The notes under the pieces were generated by a model. That model made no database searches, was not told where the DNA came from, and saw nothing but the letters and a program-made list of their open reading frames with translations. From contig UQZC01000004.1 in NCBI GenBank assembly GCA_900545505.1, forward strand, positions 1 to 21,449: DNA of 21,449 bases, written 5' to 3'. Shown one piece after another: positions 1 to 6,961 of this stretch (positions within the stretch are counted from its first letter, which is position 1; each line of letters begins with the position of its first letter). Position numbers and translations under genes: made by a program. The DNA is from an uncultured Collinsella sp. (GTDB taxonomy: Bacteria > Actinomycetota > Coriobacteriia > Coriobacteriales > Coriobacteriaceae).

Positions 1-616
1 CATCGCGATGCCCACCCTCGATGAGTGCGAAAGCCTCTTCGTAATTATGGATACCGCCCGCCGCCTTGATTGCCACGGCATCGCCGAGCACCTCGCGCAT
101 CAGCCGCACGTCCTCGAGTTTAGCACCGCCAAAGCTTCTGCCGGTCGATGTCTTAAGGAATCCCGGCTTGGCCTCCAGCGCGATCTCGCATACACGGCGC
201 TTGGCGGCGTCGTCGCCGTCCAGCTTGCACATCTCGACGATTACCTTGTCAGTGATGCCATGCGCGCGACAAAAATCAGCAATGGTAGTCATCTCGCGCT
301 CGATGGCATCAAAATCGCGGTTCTCGATCGACCCCTGATTCAAAACGTAATCAATCTCGGTAAAGCCACACGCAGCGTATTCCTCAAACCTCGCAAGCTT
401 CTCCTCAAGCGTCATAGTGCCCTGGGGAAAGTCGATAGCGCCGGCAAGGATGATGTCAGAGCCCTCGAGCATGGCGCGGCCCGTCTCGTACTCCTGCAGG
501 TTCGCAAATACGCAGCGAAAGTTGTACTTTAACGCCTTCTCGACATACTGCTCAAACGTGTCCTCGGGGGCATCGATATAGTCGATGTATTTATTGATGG
601 GTTTGGCAAGCGTCAT
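1..616 (-). CDS. deoC: Deoxyribose-phosphate aldolase, 3' end beyond window
   Basis: The product cleaves 2-deoxyribose-5-phosphate into glyceraldehyde-3-phosphate and acetaldehyde in cytoplasmic deoxynucleoside breakdown. About 205 residues are visible and the C-terminus runs off the left edge; the family is usually about 215-260 residues. The Schiff-base lysine motif GFLKTSTG, the second lysine motif AIKAAGGI and the EIDYVLN strand (acidic residue of the active site) are all present. The start is the ATG at 616-614, preceded by the strong site AAGGAGG with 7 bases of spacing. The gene is transcribed leftward. A dyad at 737-754 and a hairpin at 651-674 lie in its upstream region, so it is probably regulated. 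The visible part shows no truncation or frameshift. Confidence 0.93.
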   Translation of the reverse strand, partial: MTLAKPINKYIDYIDAPEDTFEQYVEKALKYNFRCVFANLQEYETGRAMLEGSDIILAGAIDFPQGTMTLEEKLARFEEYAACGFTEIDYVLNQGSIENRDFDAIEREMTTIADFCRAHGITDKVIVEMCKLDGDDAAKRRVCEIALEAKPGFLKTSTGRSFGGAKLEDVRLMREVLGDAVAIKAAGGIHNYEEAFALIEGGHRD

Positions 617-650
617 GCTGGGCCTCCTTGTTCAGGACTGACAACCGATT

Positions 651-674
651 CGTGGTTTCACGCGAAAAACCACG
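651..674. repeat. 8-bp inverted repeat in deoC upstream region
   Basis: CGTGGTTT at 651-658 is matched by AAACCACG at 667-674 with an 8-base loop. It lies 35-58 bases upstream of the deoC start, so it could be an operator dyad or a hairpin in the deoC leader. There is no U-run, so it is not a terminator. Confidence 0.45.
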
Positions 675-736
675 TTCAATGTACGCCCGACATGCAAGGA
701 CAGCGTCCGCATTCCGACAAGTGGTATGAAATTAGC

Positions 737-754
737 TGTAAACGTATATTTACA
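737..754. promoter_or_regulatory. Operator-like dyad upstream of deoC
   Basis: TGTAAA at 737-742 and TTTACA at 749-754 form a perfect inverted repeat with a 6-base centre (CGTATA). One further outside pair (C736/G755) extends each arm to seven bases. The spacing and AT-rich arms fit a dimeric repressor site about 120 bases upstream of the deoC start. Which regulator binds is unknown: DeoR, LacI and GntR families are all possible. Confidence 0.4.
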
Positions 755-780
755 GACAGCGAATGGCACCGCACGCGGAT

Positions 781-824
781 GCCGAAAGGGGCCCGCATCC
801 CAACGGATACGGGCCCCTTTCGGC
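781..824 (-). terminator. Strong hairpin; orphan copy of the pgi terminator
   Basis: The arms 781-800 and 805-824 pair over 20 bases with one mismatch around a 4-base loop (CAAC). The core 16-base left arm is identical to the terminator after pgi at 4286-4317. No intact gene now reads into it: deoC starts to its left and is transcribed away from it. It directly follows an orphan pgi 3' end at 848-880, so it is best read as the former pgi terminator. Confidence 0.7.
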
Positions 825-880
825 ATAAGCCAACTCAGCCGTAAAAACTACTTGCGGTGAGCGCGGTAGAACTCGATCGC
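785..880. repeat. Left copy of imperfect pgi-end direct repeat
   Basis: This stretch has the same order and orientation as 4284-4382: hairpin terminator, then a stop codon and the last codons of pgi on the minus strand. The 34-base hairpin core matches the right copy at 30 positions, differing only in the loop. The first 27 coding bases upstream of the stop match at 24. The segment between hairpin and stop (about 27-30 bases) is poorly conserved. The two copies enclose the three plus-strand accessory genes. Confidence 0.7.
848..880 (-). pseudogene. Orphan 3' end of a second pgi copy
   Basis: Read on the minus strand, the bases encode AIEFYRAHRK followed by a stop; the intact pgi ends in LIEFYRAHRK. 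Over the nine shared residues all three base differences are synonymous third-position changes. The homology fades after these codons and an in-frame stop lies two codons further upstream (887-889), so this is a fragment and not a gene. It is followed by a near-identical copy of the pgi terminator. It is probably the original chromosomal end of pgi, cut off by insertion of the neighbouring block, or a remnant of allelic exchange. Confidence 0.65.
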
Positions 881-882
881 AC

Positions 883-1339
883 CATCTTATCCGAGCCGGG
901 GCACGTTCGCACAGCGCGCGTATGACGGTTGCAAAACCACCCCATTTGAAACAAAGGCAAAAAAGTACTTGCAAAGACGCGTTCCGACATATAAGTTGAT
1001 AAAAGACCGCCGTTGCGGTTTTAAGTAGATCGAGCATATGAAGTTTGAGTTTTAGCGTGTAAGAGAAAGAAGATCGGCAAAGTACAACCCCAAACGCAAT
1101 GACAACTTAATGAGGTAACTGCCACATGTGAGGCACCCAGGGCATTGCTGTCTCGATTTTGAGCACGATGCCTTCCGCCTTGCATGGGCCGTTCCATCCC
1201 GCCCCTGCAGCAACTGCCTCACGGGCTCATTGAAAACCGCATAGCACCCCAACGTCAGCACATCACCCACGGCAAGCACATCACTCACGACAACTAACAC
1301 ATCAACAAACAGCACGAACATCAACCGATTGGAGAAGCT
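883..1339. other. Non-coding lead-in to the accessory operon
   Basis: No convincing gene is seen. The stretch is more AT-rich than its surroundings near 940-1060. A possible plus-strand promoter has TATAAG at 990-995 with TTGCAA at 969-974, but the 15-base spacer is short. Further on, GTGAGGCA (1128-1135) and TGCCTCAC (1215-1222) are inverted and enclose a smaller imperfect hairpin at 1141-1172, so the transcript may have a structured leader. An 18-base tandem repeat follows at 1258-1293. Confidence 0.4.
1258..1293 (+). repeat. Tandem 18-bp direct repeat before first island gene
   Basis: GCACATCACCCACGGCAA at 1258-1275 is followed without a gap by GCACATCACTCACGACAA at 1276-1293, 16 of 18 identical. 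A weaker third copy may continue to about 1315. The repeats end about 45 bases before the start codon at 1340, where an iteron-like protein-binding site or autoregulatory operator would lie. Confidence 0.55.
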
Positions 1340-2230
1340 ATGACAAACCACCACGCTGAAGACGGCGATAAGAAAAGCATTCTGGATGCCCGAATTGAGC
1401 GAGCATATGCAAACGAATATGACGCCGCCTTTGCCGCCGCGACCATCAAGAACTACGCGTCGCTACCGCTCGCGACGATCTTGGCCGACCACCCTCAACT
1501 GCTGAAGCGCTGCACAAAGATCATGGGCGACCCCGACATTCGCAAGCTGACAGACCCCTATGCCCCAAAACGCGACAACGATTCGTACGTTCTTACCGTA
1601 GGCTGCCTAGCCCATATGCTTACGGCGCTCGACACGAAACTCAAGCTCGAATGGGAACCCGACGAGCGTCATGAACTCGAAAGCAAGCGGAACACCCTGC
1701 GCACCGCACTGTTCCTTCCGTTGGACGGCCTCAAGCGCTGCAACGTCGAGCTCAATACACAGGCGCGGCAAAAGCCCGGGACCACGGGGCAGAAAACTCC
1801 AAGACCCCATGCGGCCATCGTCGACCGCAACCGATATAACCGCATGACCGCGCACTTTTCCGCCGAGGGAGCAGCCATAAGGACGCTGATCGATCTGCTG
1901 TGCCTCCTGAGCATCAACGAGCTATTTGAGGGCTATCTCGCCCTTGTTCCCGCGACGGCACCCAAGTCGGTAGCAAAGATCATCGAGACCTGCAGACGCC
2001 AGTTTGAGCGCCATCGCAATGGCAGCGAGATGAACGTCAGCATCGCGCAGTACTACGCGGCTCATTACAAAAATGACGGATGTGCCCCTGTCGAGCATCA
2101 GCTGCGGCTCGCCTACACCACGCCCACCGCAACGCTCCATCGCTTTGGAGCCCTTGGCGCTTGCGAGCCGCACGAACAGGCAGACTGCCCCACAACCGAG
2201 CTCGATCTCAGGCTCGGACGAACCCTGTAG
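1340..2230 (+). CDS. Unrecognised island protein (296 aa)
   Basis: I do not recognise this family. The protein is soluble-looking and mixed-charge, has no signal peptide, and has one hydrophobic stretch near residues 180-203 that reads more like a buried helix than a membrane span. Residues 145-160 are a polar, proline- and lysine-containing linker, which suggests two domains. The ATG at 1340 has GGAG with 6 bases of spacing. The clpP-like gene starts 63 bases downstream on the same strand, so the three accessory genes probably form one operon. By position it may be a replication, partition or transfer-accessory protein of the island, but no motif supports a specific role. Confidence 0.75.
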   Translation: MTNHHAEDGDKKSILDARIERAYANEYDAAFAAATIKNYASLPLATILADHPQLLKRCTKIMGDPDIRKLTDPYAPKRDNDSYVLTVGCLAHMLTALDTKLKLEWEPDERHELESKRNTLRTALFLPLDGLKRCNVELNTQARQKPGTTGQKTPRPHAAIVDRNRYNRMTAHFSAEGAAIRTLIDLLCLLSINELFEGYLALVPATAPKSVAKIIETCRRQFERHRNGSEMNVSIAQYYAAHYKNDGCAPVEHQLRLAYTTPTATLHRFGALGACEPHEQADCPTTELDLRLGRTL

Positions 2231-2293
2231 CCCGCCAGCCCCTCCACGGGCAACAATCCTATTCCACAACACAACCAACAGAAAGGAGTCCTC

Positions 2294-2911
2294 ATGGACA
2301 CCAATCATTCCCCCATCATCAGCCCCCTCACCATGCGTGAATCCGCCCGAGGTATCACGCTCACCAGCATTTACGATGAGATGCTCGCCCGTCGCGAGCT
2401 CTCCGTCATGGGAAACATCGAAACCCCGATGGCTCACGACCTATGCCAGCAGATCCGCCTGCTCGATGCCACCGACCCCAGCCGTCCCATCACCATATTT
2501 GTCGCCAGCGCCGGCGGAAGCGTGCGATCGGGTCTTGCGATCTATGACGTCATGCGCCTCGCATCGTGCCCCATCCGCACCGTCTGCCTGGAATTCGCCG
2601 CGTCCATGGGCGCCGTGATCTTTATGGGCGGCGACGATCGCCGCATGGCGCCCCATGCAGAGCTCATGATTCACGACCCGCTGATTCCCCAGGGGGCAGG
2701 CGGCTCGGCACTTGCGCTGCAGGAAACCAGCCGGCGTCTCATGCAGACCCGCAAGACCCTCACGCAAATCCTCTCGGACCGCAGCGGCCTCACGCCCAAG
2801 CGCATCCAGTCCCTCACTGCAAAAGACACCTACCTTTCGGCCGAGCGCGCCGTCGAGCTCGGCTTTGCCCACGAAATCCTCTCGACCACCAAGGAGGTCG
2901 CCCATGTCTAA
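2294..2911 (+). CDS. ClpP-family serine protease (island-encoded)
   Basis: The product is a 205-residue ClpP/S14-type peptidase, the normal length for mature ClpP. The catalytic triad is complete: Ser104 in FAASMGAV, His127 in MIHDPL, and Asp178 in KDTYLSAERAVELGF. The oxyanion-loop glycine motif (SAGGSVRSG, residues 72-80) and the helix IYDVM are also present, so it is probably active. Family members form a barrel fed by a Clp ATPase. Here there is no ClpX or ClpA neighbour; instead the gene overlaps a VirD4-like ATPase by 8 bases. AAAGGAG lies 5-6 bases before the ATG. It is probably a specialised paralogue of the housekeeping ClpP. Its substrate and partner are unknown. Confidence 0.88.
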   Translation: MDTNHSPIISPLTMRESARGITLTSIYDEMLARRELSVMGNIETPMAHDLCQQIRLLDATDPSRPITIFVASAGGSVRSGLAIYDVMRLASCPIRTVCLEFAASMGAVIFMGGDDRRMAPHAELMIHDPLIPQGAGGSALALQETSRRLMQTRKTLTQILSDRSGLTPKRIQSLTAKDTYLSAERAVELGFAHEILSTTKEVAHV

Positions 2912-4208
2912 CCTCGCCAGCCGCCTCGCCGCATCTGAGTCCGCATCGTCCACCATCCTCGCCAAGGATCGAACGCTTTCCTGCGACACCCGCCAAACGG
3001 GACTCAACAACAACGCACTTGTGATCGGCCCCTCGGGAGCCGGCAAGACCCGAAACGTCCTCAAGCCCAACCTGCTGCAAATGAACGCAAGCTACATCGT
3101 GCTCGACACCAAAGGCACGCTCTGTCGCGAAGTGGGACCCGTGCTGGCAGCCCACGGTTACCGCGTGCAATGTCTCAACTTCGCCGACCTCAACACCGTC
3201 CCGGCCCTTGCGCCCGGCATCGAGCGCTGCGGCTACAACCCCCTGAGGCACATTCGCCGCAAGGCGGACGGCAGGCCCAACCAGCAGGACATCCTCTCGG
3301 TGGCAAAGGCCATCTGCCCCATCGAGGACAACAACCAGCCTTTTTGGGATCATGCGGCGGCAAACCTGCTGTCGTGTCTTATCGCCTACATCACCGAACA
3401 GCTACCCGCCGACGAGCAGACGATCAGCTCGGTCATCAAGCTGATCGAGCACCTGCAGGACGGCGCCACGGGTCGATTGTTTGACGACCTGATCACGACC
3501 GACCCCCAAAGCTATGCCCTCTCGCTATGGCGGCGCTACGCCATTACGCAAAATGCCGAGCGCATGCACGCGAGCATCGTCGGCATCCTTGCCGAAAAGG
3601 TCATGTGTCTGGGATTCGACGGTGCGGCACAGCTCTATCGTGAGTGTCATCAGGTGGACTTCGCTTCCATGGGACACACCCCCTGCGCCCTGTTTGTAAC
3701 CGTGAGCGATATTGACCGCAATCTCGATCCGCTGACCGGCCTCTTTATTTCGCAGGCGTTTATGGGCCTCATTCGTGAGGCCGATAGGCAGCCCGACGGC
3801 AGCCTGCCCGTGCCCGTGCGCTTTATGCTCGATGACTTCGCAAATCTGCAGATCCCCCAGATCGACAACGTGCTCTCGATTATCCGAAGCCGCAACATCT
3901 GGGCAACGCTGCTGCTGCAGTCGACCAACCAGCTCGATGCGCTCTATGGCGAGGCACGCGCACGCTCCATCATGGGCAACTGCGACACACATCTGGTGCT
4001 GGCGTTCCAGGATCCCGAGAGTGCCCGGGTGTTTTCCGACCGCGCCGACGCGCTGCCCAGCACGCTCATGGCGACGCCGATCGATCGCTCGTGGCTCTTT
4101 GTGCGCGGTCGCACTCCCGAACAGGTCGAGCGCTTTAGGCTCGAAGACCATCCGCTCTACGGGGAGCTGTCCGAGGCGCAGCGAGGCCATGCGGAGGCCG
4201 AGATCTAG
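2904..4208 (+). CDS. VirD4/TraG-like coupling ATPase without membrane anchor
   Basis: The 434-residue product belongs to the type IV secretion coupling-protein (VirD4/TraG/TraD) ATPase group. Walker A is GPSGAGKT (42-49), followed by NVLKPNLLQMNASYIVLDTKG, which is typical of VirD4-like proteins of Gram-positive conjugative elements. Walker B is RFMLDDFAN, with Asp310-Asp311. Coupling proteins normally have two N-terminal membrane helices and 550-700 residues. This one starts almost at the nucleotide-binding domain and shows no membrane span. The start at 2904 follows AAGGAGG (2891-2897) and overlaps the clpP-like stop, indicating translational coupling; an upstream extension to 2712 would only re-read clpP in another frame. 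Without a relaxase or transfer apparatus nearby it cannot be a full conjugation system. Confidence 0.85.
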   Translation: MSNLASRLAASESASSTILAKDRTLSCDTRQTGLNNNALVIGPSGAGKTRNVLKPNLLQMNASYIVLDTKGTLCREVGPVLAAHGYRVQCLNFADLNTVPALAPGIERCGYNPLRHIRRKADGRPNQQDILSVAKAICPIEDNNQPFWDHAAANLLSCLIAYITEQLPADEQTISSVIKLIEHLQDGATGRLFDDLITTDPQSYALSLWRRYAITQNAERMHASIVGILAEKVMCLGFDGAAQLYRECHQVDFASMGHTPCALFVTVSDIDRNLDPLTGLFISQAFMGLIREADRQPDGSLPVPVRFMLDDFANLQIPQIDNVLSIIRSRNIWATLLLQSTNQLDALYGEARARSIMGNCDTHLVLAFQDPESARVFSDRADALPSTLMATPIDRSWLFVRGRTPEQVERFRLEDHPLYGELSEAQRGHAEAEI

Positions 4209-4283
4209 GCGCAGGGTTCTCGCGGCGCGCGGCGCCCCGGCGATGTTCCACAAAGGCCGTGCGCCCCGGGACTACGGCAAAGC

Positions 4284-4382
4284 AAAGGGGCCCGCATCCG
4301 ATAGGATACGGGCCCCTGACTATAAGGCGCAATGCGTTAACAGCAGCGACTACTTGCGATGCGCGCGATAGAACTCGATAAG
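4284..4382. repeat. Right copy of imperfect pgi-end direct repeat
   Basis: This is the partner of 785-880 in the same orientation. It contains the functional pgi terminator and the last eleven codons of the intact pgi gene. Conservation is high in the hairpin core and the coding end and low between them. Confidence 0.7.
4286..4317 (-). terminator. pgi terminator
   Basis: The arms 4286-4299 and 4304-4317 form a 14-base stem with one mismatch and loop GATA. On the minus strand they are followed by TTGCTTTG, a moderately U-rich tail. It lies 33 bases beyond the pgi stop. On the plus strand it may also block read-through from the VirD4-like gene, but no U-run follows there. Confidence 0.75.
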
Positions 4383-6044
4383 CGCCTGGGTCGAAGCGTC
4401 CTGCTCGGCCTTGGCGGTGTCGTCGTGGAAGGCCGGGGTAATCTGCTTGGCAAGCTGCTTGCCCAGCTCGACGCCCCACTGGTCGTAGGAGTCGATGCCC
4501 CAGACCGTGCCCTCGACAAACGTGATGTGCTCGTACAGGGCGATGAGCTCGCCGAGCGCGAACGGGGTCAGCGTGTCACCGAAGATCGAGGTCGTCGGGC
4601 GGTTGCCCTCAAAGCAACGGGCCGGGACGATCTGCTCGGGCGTGCCCTCGGCACGAACCTCGTCGGCCGTCTTACCAAAGGCGAGCGCCTTGGTCTGGGC
4701 CAGGAAGTTGCCCAGGAACAGCTCGTGGACATCCTGGCCGCTGTCGGTCGCAGGGTTGGCAGTGTTGGCGAAAGCGATAAAGTCGGCCGGGACCACCACA
4801 GTGCCCTGGTGCAGCAGCTGGTAGAAGGCATGCTGACCGTTGGTGCCGGGCTCGCCCCAGAAGATCTCACCGGTATCGGAGGTCACAGCGCTGCCGTCCC
4901 AGCGGACGTGCTTGCCGTTGGACTCCATGGTGAGCTGCTGCAGGTAGGCCGGGAAACGGTGCAGGTACTGGCAGTACGGCAGCACGGCGTGGCTCTTGGA
5001 ACCGAAGAAGTTGACGTACCAGACGTTGAGCAGGCCCATCAGCGCGACGGCGTTGTTCTCGAGCGGGGTGTTGCAGAAGTACTCGTCGATGACGTGGAAG
5101 CCCTCGAGGAACTGCTGGAAGCGCTCGGGGCCGAGCACGACGATCAGCGACAGGCCCACGGCGGAGTCAACGGAATAGCGGCCGCCAACCCAGTTCCAGA
5201 AACCGAAGGCGTTGGCGGGGTCGATACCGAAGGCCTCGACCTTCTCGAGTGCGGTGGAGACGGCGACGAAGTGCTTTGCCACGGCCTCGGCGTTCTGCTC
5301 ATCGGAGCCGTCGATGGCGCCCTGAGCCTTGAGCTGCTCGAGCATCCAGGTCTTGACCTCGCGGGCGTTGGTGAGGGTCTCGAGCGTGGTGAAGGTCTTG
5401 GAGACGATGATCACGAGCGTGGTCTCGGGATCCAGGCCCTTGAGCTTCTCGGCCTGGTCGTTGGGGTCGATGTTGGAGATGTAGCGGCAGTCGATACCGG
5501 CGTCGGCATAGGGACGCAGGGCCTCGTAGGCCATGACCGGGCCCAGATCGGAGCCACCGATGCCGATGGACACCAGGTGCTCGATCTTCTTGCCGGTAAC
5601 GCCCTTCCACTCACCGGAGCGCACGCGCTCGGCGAAGGCATACATGCGATCGAGGACCTCGTGCACGTCGGCGACGACGTCCTGGCCGTCGACGATGAGC
5701 TGGCCCTTCTCGGTTGCCGGGCGGCGAAGCGCGGTGTGCAGGACGGCGCGGTCCTCGGTGGTGTTGATGTGCTCGCCGGAGAACATGGCGTCGCGGCGCT
5801 CCTCGAGCTTCACCTCGCGGGCAAGATCGCACAGCAGCTTGACGGTCTCATCGGTCACCAGGTTCTTCGACAGATCGAAGTGCAGGTCACCGGCGTCAAA
5901 GCTCAGCTTGTTCACGCGCTCGGCATCGGCGGCGAACCAGGCCTTGAGGTCGATACCATCGGCCTCAAGCTTCTCCTGATGAGCCTCGAGTGCCTTCCAA
6001 GCGGCAGTCGACGTAGCATCGATAGGTGCGGCAACAGTTGCCAT
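4350..6044 (-). CDS. pgi: Glucose-6-phosphate isomerase
   Basis: The product interconverts glucose-6-phosphate and fructose-6-phosphate in glycolysis and gluconeogenesis. The 564-residue protein has the SIS-fold phosphate-binding segments VSIGIGGSDLGP and SKTFTTLETLTNA, and both family signatures: NWVGGRYSVDSAVGL and the C-terminal DQWGVELGKQLA with the catalytic lysine. It also has the active-site histidine segment GTNGQHAFYQLLHQG and the glutamate segment MESNGKHVRWDG. The length is normal for the long bacterial form. The start at 6044 is chosen because AGGAGG lies about 6 bases upstream; a start nine codons earlier lacks a site. A -10 like sequence TAGAAT (minus strand, 6104-6109) may be its promoter. 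Its 3' end is duplicated at 848-880. Confidence 0.97.
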   Translation of the reverse strand: MATVAAPIDATSTAAWKALEAHQEKLEADGIDLKAWFAADAERVNKLSFDAGDLHFDLSKNLVTDETVKLLCDLAREVKLEERRDAMFSGEHINTTEDRAVLHTALRRPATEKGQLIVDGQDVVADVHEVLDRMYAFAERVRSGEWKGVTGKKIEHLVSIGIGGSDLGPVMAYEALRPYADAGIDCRYISNIDPNDQAEKLKGLDPETTLVIIVSKTFTTLETLTNAREVKTWMLEQLKAQGAIDGSDEQNAEAVAKHFVAVSTALEKVEAFGIDPANAFGFWNWVGGRYSVDSAVGLSLIVVLGPERFQQFLEGFHVIDEYFCNTPLENNAVALMGLLNVWYVNFFGSKSHAVLPYCQYLHRFPAYLQQLTMESNGKHVRWDGSAVTSDTGEIFWGEPGTNGQHAFYQLLHQGTVVVPADFIAFANTANPATDSGQDVHELFLGNFLAQTKALAFGKTADEVRAEGTPEQIVPARCFEGNRPTTSIFGDTLTPFALGELIALYEHITFVEGTVWGIDSYDQWGVELGKQLAKQITPAFHDDTAKAEQDASTQALIEFYRAHRK

Positions 6045-6169
6045 AGAGTCCTCCTCAGCATACGGGCGCACGCCTCCATGCGCCCGGACATTCAGATGCC
6101 ACTATTCTAGCGCAGGTCAAGACTACAATCAGCGAGCGTTGCCAATCGGCCTCCAAACGGCAACCGATT

Positions 6170-6237
6170 AAAAAGGGACAGGCTTATTTTGGCAGGTCAA
6201 ACGCTTTACCAACCAAAAATAACCCGTCCTTTTATGG
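6170..6237. repeat. Imperfect inverted repeat of a short intergenic motif
   Basis: A motif of the form CCAAAATAAGCCTGTCCCTT occurs on the minus strand (about 6170-6195) and again, slightly altered, on the plus strand (about 6208-6237). Together they form an imperfect inverted repeat of about 22 bases per arm. A third copy lies at 6898-6930. It is between the pgi promoter and the end of the next gene. It could be an extragenic hairpin, and the run of T after one arm could help terminate transcription. Confidence 0.5.
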
Positions 6238-6243
6238 CAAATA

Positions 6244-6819
6244 TTAGGCCGCGGCGCAGATGCTACCGAGCAACTCACGCAGAGGAGACCCGATGCCCTC
6301 CAGCAGTTCGGGCGCGATAATGGCAAAAACGGGAACCTCACCGGTGCCCACGACAGCAGGCGCCTTGCCCTCCGAGAGAATGCATCCATAAGGCACAAAG
6401 CCGTCTTCGCCGGCATCGAGCGCCGCCATGCGCCGCGCGAGCTCGCGTGCAAAGCCAGCAGTATCGACATCGCCAATCGCCAGGACAAAGTCCATGCCTT
6501 CGTCGGTCGCCAGGGCCACGGCTTCGTCGATCAGTTCGTCTCCCCCGTCACCCTCAACCGAGCCGCAGCGAAAAAGCACGCGCTCGAGCAGAGCTCGATC
6601 AAGCGAGCCAAGTGCCGCCGAGACAAGCTCATCGCGCGTATGCTTGTCACCGCCCAGCACGACCAGTGCCTTGGTGCCACCGTAGTGAGCGACCAATCGT
6701 CCGCACCAGCGAGCCACGTCTCCATCCGCAACAAGGCGCGTCGGCATACCAAACCCATAATTGACCATCTTTCCCACAACCCTTCCGTGCGCATAGGCGG
6801 TATCAATCGTTAGGCTCAT
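6244..6819 (-). CDS. Iron-ADH-like nucleotide-binding domain protein, shortened
   Basis: The 191-residue product resembles the N-terminal half of iron-dependent alcohol dehydrogenases. NYGFGMPTRLVADG matches the usual first strand, KALVVLGG the cofactor-binding strand, and DEGMDFVLAIGDVDTAGFARE aligns with the usual DFILAVGGGSVIDCAK. The glycine-rich GGGS is replaced here, and the whole C-terminal iron-binding helical domain with its histidines is absent. It is therefore unlikely to be a working dehydrogenase. The reading frame is open and ends in its own stop, so it is not obviously decaying. The ATG at 6819 has no clear ribosome site. The ATG at 6768 fits the family N-terminus better and has GGAAGGG 11 bases upstream, so the true start may be there (174 aa). 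Confidence 0.7.
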   Translation of the reverse strand: MSLTIDTAYAHGRVVGKMVNYGFGMPTRLVADGDVARWCGRLVAHYGGTKALVVLGGDKHTRDELVSAALGSLDRALLERVLFRCGSVEGDGGDELIDEAVALATDEGMDFVLAIGDVDTAGFARELARRMAALDAGEDGFVPYGCILSEGKAPAVVGTGEVPVFAIIAPELLEGIGSPLRELLGSICAAA

Positions 6820-6897
6820 GCTACGAGGCGAGGTTTTCCGAGCTGTTTCGCACTCTTTAGAGCTGCGTTAAAAACCCGATCCAACCGCACGATCATA

Positions 6898-6930
6898 CCT
6901 ACCAAAACAAACCAGTCCCTTTTTGACAGG
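6898..6930 (+). repeat. Third copy of the short intergenic motif
   Basis: CCTACCAAAACAAACCAGTC followed by CCTTTTTGACAGG matches the arms of the repeat at 6170-6237 (shared form ACCAAAA-AA-CC-GTCC-TTTT). It lies between the shortened dehydrogenase-like gene and the LexA-like boxes of the polymerase operon. Confidence 0.45.
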
Positions 6931-6961
6931 TTTTGACGATGTTCGGACGAGCGGGTATTAT

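Larger units (their letters stand above)
848..4350. mobile_element. Candidate inserted island at the pgi 3' end
   Basis: The block between the two pgi-end copies holds only three plus-strand genes: an unrecognised protein, a ClpP-type protease and a VirD4/TraG-like ATPase. Integrative elements commonly recombine into the 3' end of a gene and carry a replacement end, which leaves this layout of intact gene, element and orphan gene end. No integrase, excisionase or relaxase is visible, so the block would be non-autonomous, decayed, or placed by homologous recombination instead. The boundaries are approximate. Confidence 0.45.

Noticed and set aside
632..1037. Short minus-strand frames in the deoC upstream region
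   Set aside because: They read through the strong hairpin at 781-824 and the pgi remnant in the wrong frame, and lack ribosome sites.
1258..1315. CRISPR-like short repeats
   Set aside because: The units are directly adjacent with no spacers and only two good copies, so they are tandem repeats rather than a CRISPR array.
2712..2903. A 64-codon upstream extension of the VirD4-like frame
   Set aside because: It re-reads the clpP-like gene in another frame as a Ser/Pro/Arg-rich string; AAGGAGG at 2891-2897 marks the start at 2904.
2904..4208. A complete conjugation system
   Set aside because: Only a coupling-type ATPase is present; no relaxase, VirB4-like ATPase, membrane channel genes or integrase is visible in the window.
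4359..6110. A 583-codon open frame on the plus strand opposite pgi
   Set aside because: It is the antisense shadow of pgi in GC-rich sequence; it has no ribosome site or recognisable domain, and the pgi motifs on the other strand are complete.
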